Source: Pycnopodia helianthoides
Lineage: Eukaryota > Echinodermata > Asteroidea > Forcipulatida > Asteriidae
Reading direction: 5' to 3'
Length of the DNA: 64,000 nucleotides
Assembly: GCA_032158295.1 (NCBI GenBank)
Contig: CM063249.1
Coordinates: forward strand, 528,501 to 592,500
This document shows positions 55,760 through 64,000 of the stretch, one piece after another. How positions within the stretch are numbered: the stretch's first letter is position 1; the number at the start of each line of letters is the position of its first letter. Both the position numbers and the translations under genes were made by a program. The notes under the pieces were generated by a model, which saw only the letters and a program-made list of their open reading frames with translations, was not told the origin of the DNA and searched no databases.

Positions 55760-57680
55760 TTTGTATTGTTTACACTCCTTGAGTCCAAAGATAAGGTACA
55801 TCGTTTGTTTAATAGGGAAGCTACAGGCACCGGAAATTTTACTTTAGTTAGAATAAGGCACGGTCATGTAAATGTTCGCAAAAATAAAACTGATTCACGA
55901 ATGCTTTCTTTTCTATGGGTCAAGAAAGTATACAATATTTTGAATCAAGATAAAACACACGGAAATATTCTTTTTGTCAAAATCGCCTCTATTTTTTTAT
56001 ACTCACTCTCGATTTGAATAAAAACAGAAATTATAATACCAGGATATCTTCTCTCGCTCATCTTTGTTTCGTTATGGTATGGCACTGAATGTTTGAAATA
56101 AAACAATGCTTCTTGTGCCCACTGTCTTTGAGTCAAGATAATGTATAGCAATGTCACTGATTGATTAAGAAGCTCCCGGAATCTTCTCCGATATAAAGTC
56201 CACGGCAGCAGAAATCCTGACCACACGGTATTACTTAAAATCTTGTCACGTTCCAGTTCATTCATTCGTCTGCTAAGTTTTTGTTTTCCTCCGTCGCTGT
56301 TCCAGACACGCATGGGCTCCTTGGGAAGATGCACTTAACAAATTGTGCCAGATGAAATTAAGTTACTGAATTACCCTAATGACATCGCTGTCAGTGTGCA
56401 CATTATATCAGGGCTCGCACTAGTCAACTGACCTGCTAGAAGTTTAAGCCAATAGAGTATAGGGCCTGTGTCAAACTCCGGGTATTCATTAAACTTCTTC
56501 CATTTAAATGCCTTTTCCTGTGTACTTTAATGTCTACCTTTTGTGGGAGTAATCTGAGTCTAATGTGCGCTCGATGGAATTTTGTTCAAATAACCGAACT
56601 GTAGTCGTATGCTCATTGAATTCATAATCACCACTCATCAAATTAAGTTTTGGGTTTGAGGGATAGTTAAACTACCTTCATGTATTTTTCTTCTTAGTTT
56701 GTGATTTTGGAGGGGGAACCAGTCCATAAAATCAGAATTTTGTTCAATAATTCCATTTGTCACTAGAAAAACAGACGCGTATTATCGACACATCATTCCC
56801 CGAATTATGAGTAATTAATGATTCAGAATGTCTTCGCATAAATTTGTCTAATTCTATGGATGACTTCAGCCTAGATGCGCAATATCAGTGCGGTAGGTAG
56901 GTGACGGGGTCGTGCCTTTCATGATACAAGCATGAACTTCAGCACACAGTCAGAGTAGGTCACGAGAAAGATGTTTGGCAATAGGGCCAGCGAAGATTTG
57001 TCCTTTGAAAAAAGTATATAGGTCGATTAACAAGCAATGAATATTTTTTGTAAGTGCATGTCATTCACCTTATTTTTTTCTGAAGACAAATCTGCAGTGG
57101 CTCTACAGCTAAAATGAACTTTACCTGACCTACTCCATGCTTGCAAATTCCATGTTTGTATCATCCTAGGCACAATTCACCCAAATAGTTTAACCTATCT
57201 GCTCCACAATAACTATAATAGCTAGCCCCACAAATGCAAATATCTTGCCCCCAGACGTTCGCATGATTTTCACGTACTGAGTAACCGCGAGGTTTCACGC
57301 CACAAAAGGGAACTGACCCGCGTCCGTGAATTACTCGAACAGCCGTCAAATTAGTAAACACCATGGTTAGAAACGGACGTGGGCTACATTCAGATACCCA
57401 GACTACGTGCATCGGGGTAGCACTGCATCTATAATAATCAGAAGTTGAAAATAGTGTGATATAATTTATGTTATCATATTGTTATCATCTCAACCATAAT
57501 TTATGTGTCTTGTTAATAATTAGTAATAATTTACCGTATACTCATTTTTTCAGGGGAGGGGCGGGGATAACAACGTATCACCTGGGAAAACTCAAAAGGT
57601 GCCTTGCACTGTATACCTCAGACGTGAAGTTTTAGATTTGGGAGGAAAAACCTCAACAGGGGAAGAGCAATCCATATAAT
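55760..57680. other. Intergenic stretch, no supported gene
   Basis: Apart from the weak segment at 56200-56334, only AT-rich DNA and short open frames are seen. A minus-strand frame at 57161-57412 has no recognisable family. Confidence 0.5.
56200..56334 (-). other. Coding-like segment of unknown family, minus strand (weak)
   Basis: The longest non-repetitive minus-strand open frame in this part (from 56334) begins HLPKEPMRVWNSDGG and KQKLSRRMNELERDKIL. This part is charged and helix-prone, unlike the remainder, which is hydrophobic and looks random. An acceptor-like TTTGTTAAG precedes it and a weak GTAATA donor follows ATTTTAA near 56234. No family is recognised and no partner exon was seen. 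Confidence 0.15.
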
Positions 57681-57683
57681 GGA

Positions 57684-59078
57684 CTGAAAACCCACTCCTC
57701 ATGCAAGGCTCTGAAACCCACTCCTCATACAAGGCTCTGAAAACCCACTCCTCATACAAGGCTCTGAAAACCCACTCCTCATGCAAGGCTCTGAAACCCA
57801 CTCCTCATACAAGGTTCTGAAAACCCACTCCTCATACAAGGCTCTGAAAACCCACTCCTCATGCAAGGCTCTAAAAACCCACTCCTCATACAAGGCTCTG
57901 AAAACCCACTCCTCATGCAAGGCTCTGAAAACCCACTCCTCATGCAAGGCTCTAAAAACCCACTCCTCATACAAGGCTCTGAAAACCCACTCCTCATGCA
58001 AGGCTCTGAAAACCCACTCCTCATGCAAGGCTCTGAAAACCCACTCCTCATGCAAGGCTCTGAAAACCCACTCCTCATACAAGGCTCTGAAAACCCACTC
58101 CTCATACAAGGCTCTGAAAACCCACTCCTCATACAAGGCTCTGAAAACCCACTCTCATACAAGGCTCTGAAACCCACTCCTCATACAAGGCTCTGAAAAC
58201 CCACTCCTCATACAAGGCTCTGAAACCACTCCTCATACAAGGCTCTGAAAACCCACTCCTCATACAAGGCTCTGAAAACCCACTCCTCATAAAAGGCTTG
58301 AACCATCCTCATGCAAGGCTCAGAAAAAAAACATTCCTCATGCAAGGCTCTGAAACCCACTCCTCGTGCAAGGCTCTGAAAACCCACTCCTCATACAAGG
58401 CTCTGAAAACCCATTCCTCATACAAGGCTCTGAAAACCCACTCCTCATACAAGGCTCTAAAAACCCACTCCTCATACAAGGCTCTGAAAACCCACTCCTC
58501 ATGCAAGGCTCTGAAAACCCACTCCTCATACAAGGCTCTGAAAACCCACTCCTCATACAAGGCTCTGAAAACCCACTCCTCATGCAAGGCTCTAAAAACC
58601 CACTCCTCATACAAGGCTCTGAAACCCACTCCTCATGCAAGGCTCTGAAAACCCACTCCTCATACAAGGCTCTGAAATCCCACTCTCATACAAGGCTCTG
58701 AAAATCCACTCCTCATACAAGGCTCTGAAAACCCACTCCTCATGCAAGGCTCTGAAAACCCATTCCTCATGCAAGGCTCTGAAAACCCATTCCTCATACA
58801 AGGCTCTGAAAACCCACTCCTCATACAAGGCTCTGAAAACCCACTCCTCATACAAGGCTCTGAAAACCCACTCCTCATACAAGGCTCTGAAAACCCACTC
58901 CTCATACAAGGCTCTGAAAACCCACTCCTCATGCAAGGCTCTGAAAACCCATTCCTCATGCAAGGCTCTGAAAACCCACTCCTCGTGCAAGGCTTTGAAA
59001 ACCCACTCCTCATGCAAGGCTCTGAAAACCCACTCCTCATACAAGGCTCTGAAAACCCACTCCTCATACTAGGCTCTG
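57684..59078. repeat. Satellite of ~51 tandem 27-bp units
   Basis: The unit AAAACCCACTCCTCATACAA, then GGCTCTG, is repeated about 51 times. Units differ mainly at one position (CATACAAGG or CATGCAAGG) and in GAAAA/TAAAA and CCCACT/CCCATT. A few units are 24-26 bp (around 58150-58320 and 58680). Because 27 is a multiple of three, long open frames of repeated peptide appear in up to four frames on both strands. Each breaks exactly where a unit length changes, so no protein is called. The array ends with CATACTAGGCTCTGG. Confidence 0.97.
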
Positions 59079-59282
59079 GTCCGGAATTGGAACCTCGGTC
59101 CACAAAGGTGAAAGGCAAGCGGAAAAACATGTGTTGCGGTAATTGTTTATTTTATAGTTAAGCGGATCTCGACGTTTTTCTTTAAACCAATGCGGAACAG
59201 TACATTTGTGTAGGAAACATTTTCTATGTAGGTATGTATGCAATCAAGCTAAGTTAAATTACGGGGCAAAACAATTAAAGTT

Positions 59283-59365
59283 ATAGGGTCATAGATTGGT
59301 AAATACTCCAAATATTAATGACCAGACGAACTTACATGATAAGAAGCACTGCAGCTGTTGATAGT
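59283..59365 (+). repeat. Dispersed repeat fragment shared with 51186-51330
   Basis: It matches 51186-51270 with about 80% identity by eye, in the same orientation. It may be a distant relative of the MITE at 477. Confidence 0.55.
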
Positions 59366-60470
59366 ATCAACTATTTCTGAGCAAAATTTTTTTGAACAGT
59401 CGGACAACAAGAAATCAAAAAAACGTTAAACCGTTTTACCCAAGGTCAAACAAACGGTTGCCATGGTAACTGCTGACCCCGATAACAACAATTTTTCCAT
59501 TATGACCCCAGAAAAATTATGACCCCACCCATGAATCCATGTTTATTAACCATCGAAATCGAATCGTCATACAAAATTGTTTTTAAATTTGAAGCATCTA
59601 AAAAACATGGTTTATAAACCATGACAATTTAAGCATCATAAAAAGTAGTTTTTTTAAATCGTGAAAATTGAAGCATCATAAACTATGGCTTATAAATAAA
59701 CCATGAAAAATTGTGTGTTCACAAATCATGAGTTGTAAGCCATAACAACTAATCATGATTATGTTTCATGATCATGAAAAACGCCCTTAACATCTAATTG
59801 ACAACCCCCCCCCCCTTATAGAGTTAAAGGTAAGCTGAGGCCTTGGACGTACTTAAACGCGATCAAAACGTCAGTAATAAAGTGCATTAAATAGGAAGAC
59901 GCGTTATTGAATATGTGCAAGGAGGTAGGACTGTCCACAGTTCTCTACTTTGGCACGAACAGTCTACACCCACCTCCCCATGCTCACCGCTTCACCACGC
60001 TCAAGGCATATCTCCACCTGAGAAGAAAATACGATTTCTGTGTGCACGGATCTTTAAGCAGAGTATGCCCTGTCTACAGAACATAAATCTGATAAGTAAG
60101 TGCACATCTACACGGAATGCCGTTTTCATCTGAGCAAACATTGCAGTACGTGTGTTTTACAAGGTTCCCTGATCACTCTCAGTCAGCCAAACCCGACGTG
60201 CGTGTACGCATAAACACGCCCCCACTTTGCCCGTACCACTGTCCCACTAAGGCTAAGCCTTTTGTCAAGGTATGACCTTAAGTATGTATACCCCGTCAAA
60301 ATGGTGTGAAACGCCATCGTACCTGACACGAATTTGTATCATCATCCAAAAACATCCAATGACTTCATATTTCAAAATTAATATAAATTTGTTTTGCATA
60401 TTTTGTATAGAATATGTTTTAGTTCCTTGCTGAATTGCATTGAATTTGACACTTTGACTGGCGCACAAAT
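59366..60470. other. Intergenic stretch, nothing recognised
   Basis: The part at 59550-59770 is rich in short ATCATGATT/AAACCATG inverted words (CATGGTTTATAAACCATG is a palindrome near 59607-59624). No gene or SINE is seen. Confidence 0.5.
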
Positions 60471-60628
60471 TCCTCTTTAGAATGCACGGACCCATTTGTT
60501 GTTGATATTCAATGAAATCATGTTTCAATTTTCAGACTGAAAGAGTAAAGTAACGTGACATTTGACACCATTTCAGCATGAGATTTGCATTCTAGTTCAC
60601 TCCACTGCAGGAAAGCCCTTTTATTTCA
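60471..60628 (+). repeat. ~158-bp direct repeat, copy 1
   Basis: It begins TCCTCTTTAGAATGCACGGA and ends CTTTTATTTCAC. It is almost identical to 61569-61726, about 1.1 kb downstream. Confidence 0.9.
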
Positions 60629-61505
60629 CCGTGTTCCATACCACTATATTCTGAGCGGGCTTTTGCTATGCAATGACCTCATAAAATATAAGTTCTTAGC
60701 TAACCTCTCCATCTTCTGTATTGTCACCCTCTATTTCTGGTTTGGTTTCTTGGAGTCCAATAATGGTTGTTTTTCTCGACCACCTGCTGTCATACCTCCT
60801 GGCTAGGTGTGAACTTCCCATCTCCACCAAAGATTGTAGAGCGCCAAAGGTCACTGGAGAGATGGGTTACTGGAGCTCTAACTATCGTTGAAACTAGAAA
60901 TACACATGGATGCCGTTTCAGCAAGCAAATGTTTTGTTATATCATTGATAGCAATGGTCATTGTCTACACTGATCTATTGTTGCAACAACAGAGTTGCTT
61001 GCTGAATTGGCGCACAGCGCACATTCCACATTTCAGCCAAACTTCCCCATCATGCGCCTTAGGTGCATGATAATCTTTTTCTCCACTTCGTGAAGTGAGA
61101 GATCTGTAACTTTTTCCCAATTTGATTAGGACTCTATCTATAGGAAAATGAGAGCGTGTCACAACTGAACTTGACTTTGGAGCTCTCTTTAAACACAATG
61201 TCCCAAAGCGGAGACAACCTTGATTCACATAAGTAGAGTCCTCGGGACATCTCGAATGTTTCACTGTTTCACTGAAGAACATTCCTCGGAACTTAAATGC
61301 ATTATTTATAGCCTAGTACCATTGAGATGCGAACAAAGAAGCACCAAGAATTTCCAAATCATATAATATTCGTCGTCACACTTCTTTATTTTCTTTTTTT
61401 GTTTTTAAGAATTAATCTTCATCAGAGGCTTTTTCATGGAGCCGACTGGCTTACAACTTGTAATAAAGTGGTTAGACAAAACACTTACTTCAAAGTGATA
61501 CAAAC

Positions 61506-61796
61506 GATTTTATTGTTTGAATGTTTGGAAGTGTTCAAATCATTTGGTGCTCGAATTGTAGCATGGTGTCCTCTTTAGAATGCACGGACCCATTTGTTGT
61601 TGATATTCCATGAAATAATGTTTCAATTTCCAGATTGAAAGAGTAAAGTAACGTGACATTTGACACCATTTCAGCATGAGATTTGCCTTCTAGTTCACTC
61701 CACTGCAGGAAAGTCCTTTTATTTCATTTGATTTTTTATTTGAATGTTTGGACGTGTTCAAATCATTTGGTGCTCGAACTGTGGCATGGTGTGTCC
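61506..61796 (+). repeat. Copy 2 of the direct repeat flanked by a shorter duplicated block
   Basis: The ~60-bp block TTGAATGTTTGGAAGTGTTC, then AAATCATTTGGTGCTCGAA, lies at about 61517-61568 and again at 61740-61793, on either side of the 158-bp block (61569-61726). The tandem period is about 223 bp. It ends at a run of C (61796-61804). Confidence 0.88.
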
Positions 61797-61827
61797 CCCC
61801 CCCCCTTACCATCTCCGGGTGACTTTA

Positions 61828-61945
61828 TTCAGTACAGGGTTTAGGGCTACATTAGAACCGGACTGAAGAGTCGGGGCTCCATTTAGACCCGGGCAACATT
61901 AGGGTACAGAGTTGGGGGGGGGGGGGGTTACATTTAGGTCTAGGG
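61828..61945 (+). repeat. GCTACATTTAGG-type repeat with a G run
   Basis: TACAGGGTTTAGGGCTACAT, GGGGCTCCATTTAGAC and GGTTACATTTAGGTCTAGGG are diverged members of the 24300-24955 family. A run of about 14 G interrupts them (61914-61927). Confidence 0.7.
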
Positions 61946-62059
61946 AAAACACCATCTCATGAGTAAGCTAACTAGATAATGTGAGTTGAAGAATGAGTTT
62001 TCACGTTTGAAGTGTACAATACAATGTGCTTTGAACGATGTAATTAAACTATTTCGTGG

Positions 62060-62535
62060 CGTCGGTCATAAATAATAAATAATAAATGATAAATAAATAA
62101 AGTAATTAATTTGTTATTTCATTAATTATTTAATGAATAAATAAAATAATTAATAATAAAATAATTTAAAAAAACAATTATTAATAATTGTTTTTTTTTT
62201 AAATAAATTTAATAACTAAAATAAATAAAATAAGTTAAATAAATAAAATAAAATAAATAGATAAATAAAAATATAAAAAAATAAGCGAAATTTTTAAAAA
62301 GTAAAATATACATAAAATAAATACAAATTGAATAAATTATTAGATAAATGAATAGTTACAATAAATGTTCCCATACTCTAACACAATCCTTTCCTCTTAA
62401 ATACAGATTCTCCCTCTACCCATAAAAATCATCTAGAGAATTCCTGAGATTCCCGGAACGCAATGGGGAAACACTAGGAGCAGGGTGTTTTTATCTTATA
62501 CAGATTTGGGGCTACATTTAGGCCCCAGGTTGGTG
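62060..62535 (+). repeat. AT-rich (AAATAAT) array plus dispersed unit and GCTACATTTAGG motif
   Basis: The stretch 62060-62360 is AAATAAT-type low complexity. It is followed by TGTTCCCATACTCTAACACA, then AGAATTCCTGAGATTCCCGG and CACTAGGAGCAGGG (62365-62488), which match 48838-48890 plus 49330-49400. A GGGGCTACATTTAGGCCCCA motif lies at 62509-62528. Confidence 0.85.
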
Positions 62536-62911
62536 CTTCTTTTATCCCTGGAAAATAAACCAATTGGGTAGCTTGATACACCTGTCAGCATAATGTATGT
62601 CAAATTTTGACCTCGAATCATTAATCAGACAGCAGCATGTGCCTTCACAATATGAATATCTTCCCCAGGTATCTTACTCAGAAGGCACTTCAATGTTCCC
62701 TCCCGTATAGACACATTATTCCTTCCGAACATGAATACAGCTACAACACCCTGTCCTCCATAAATCTACCGAGAATCCATATACATGACCGAGCAGGTAG
62801 AGGTCGGTGACCGGGTAGAGTGTGTGAATTACACCAATAAGGTACCCGTCCAAGATACGGTCGAGCTAGCTCAGAGTACTAGAGGAAAACACTCTACATC
62901 GTAGCAACAAA

Positions 62912-62949
62912 AAAAACAAGCTCCTTGGGGAGACCCAGGAGCTTGTTTC
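62912..62949. repeat. Perfect short hairpin (AAACAAGCTCCT / AGGAGCTTGTTT)
   Basis: Two 12-bp arms separated by about 11 bases (TGGGGAGACCC, itself partly complementary). Open frames run across it on both strands. No known regulatory hairpin is recognised; it is not a histone 3' stem-loop. Confidence 0.8.
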
Positions 62950-64000
62950 GTGCCCTCCACAGCCCTCTCATCATTTTTGCCACTTCTCTCATCAGTAAAC
63001 TTCTCAAGACACCGTTCTACCGATTCAGGCATATATTTCTTTTCGTTTTCTTGTGAGGCAGAACAAACCACAGCCATGAATGGACGGGGGGCTAGACCTG
63101 ACGAGGGGCCGTCTTTGCAATTCGATCTGACACGTCAGTGCTATCGGGGTTTGCCAAGGTTTCTATCTAATTCAACCTGGGGAGCTGCGAGAGTCACATC
63201 AAGACGCTTTATGTTTGTCTTCCTTTACGTCTCTTCGGTCGCAGATTCTCATTTACAAGTCGATGATTTCTTTTTGGATCTGACGTGTTGGATTTGAGTC
63301 CTGAAATAAGTCTCCTTTCTGTTGTGGTTGTATTTTCTTGCAACTACATAAAGAGGGTAGAGAAGTTCCCTAGGGTCAAATTGAGTTTTGTGATCCACTC
63401 ATTTTCCAATACATAGAGTAATTTTGAAAACATAATAAATTTCAAGTCTGTAACATCACGTTAAAATGGTTCAAAATGCCTTTGTTTTTATATACCTTCA
63501 GATGGAATTTGTTTTTTCATAATAAAAAACAAAGTCAATGACGTCACATTTCAAATGTACATGGTCTGTACATTTTTGCGCAGAGCATTTTCAGTTCAAT
63601 CCTGTATTTTGATGATATTCGATCAAAATGGCACTAAATTTGACCTTTTGACTGGCGCAAAAAAATCCTTTTGGGAAAACACAGACCCCTTTGCTTTTGA
63701 TGTCTGGAATTGAAATATGAAGCTTCTTTATAAAAACATGTTTAGTTTCTTTATAGCAGAAATTGACTGAGCAAATAATTATAACTACGCATAAGCTGAG
63801 CTTATAGCACATGCCCCACTTTGCTTAGCAGAAAACTGGTTTATAATATGGTAAGTTAGCAGGAACTGAGTGTCGCTGTTCTATATAATACTTGTTGGGA
63901 AACAACTGAGTTTACAACTTAGCTTAGTACCGTATTAGTAGTGTCCAAGTTCAGTACATCTTTCCTTGGTAGAATCTTGGGTGAAATTACAGAGAAATCA
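62950..64000. other. Intergenic stretch, no supported gene
   Basis: A hydrophilic minus-strand frame (62871-63077) and a + strand frame (62950-63297) overlap; neither has a recognisable family. A diverged relative of the region before 60471 (TTGACxTTTTGACTGGCGCA) lies at 63603-63693, and a GCTTAGCAGAAAACTGG piece related to the MITE at 37730 at 63823-63840. Confidence 0.5.

Noticed and set aside
57684..59161. Several long open frames (100-156 residues) on both strands
   Set aside because: They read the 27-bp satellite in several frames at once and break wherever unit length changes; no unique sequence or start context supports a gene.
1..64000. CRISPR arrays, bacterial operons or viral gene clusters
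   Set aside because: No spacer-repeat structure or compact gene arrangement is present; tandem repeats here have no unique spacers and the gene structure is eukaryotic.

Overview
This is non-coding-rich animal (metazoan) nuclear DNA. Spliced exons with GT/AG borders are separated by very long introns. There are many tRNA-derived SINEs, short inverted-repeat elements (MITE-like) and mini/microsatellites, no bacterial-style operons, and almost no long open frames outside simple repeats. Several repeat families look like ones I associate with echinoderms, particularly sea stars. That attribution is from memory and cannot be verified here.

One gene is clearly supported: the 3' end of a class XVIII unconventional myosin (MYO18A-like) on the + strand. 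Three exons were found at 3407-3537, 4655-4813 and 31969-32194. All junctions are phase 2 and they join in one frame to a stop at 32192-32194. They encode the end of the coiled coil, with the family-typical segment DLKLAFKRISDLQ, then an acidic Asp/Ser patch, a Ser/Arg-rich tail and a C-terminus ending NPDYL. The motor, PDZ domain and most of the coiled coil lie upstream of the window. The intron between the second and third exons is about 27 kb. Directly after the first exon, its last ~65 bases and splice donor are repeated in about six progressively decayed copies (3628-4330).

Layout: 1-3406, upstream intron with a TTAA-flanked MITE and a SINE close to the acceptor; 3407-4813, two exons and the exon-end repeat array; 4814-31968, giant last intron with SINEs, MITEs, a LINE remnant, minisatellites and one phase-compatible candidate alternative last exon (12160-12292); 31969-32483, last exon, 3' UTR and a possible poly(A) signal; 32484-64000, apparently intergenic DNA with repeats only, including a 1.4-kb satellite of 27-bp units (57684-59078), a ~1.06-kb non-autonomous inverted-repeat element (53707-54768), a fold-back element (51728-52107) and large A-rich arrays (48890-49330, 62060-62360). 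A few weak candidate exons on the minus strand (46641-46877, 56200-56334, 9854-10088) are listed with low confidence.

I found no gene cluster or multi-gene system. The most unusual signals are the exon-end repeat array, the candidate alternative tail exon and the satellite and inverted-repeat families.
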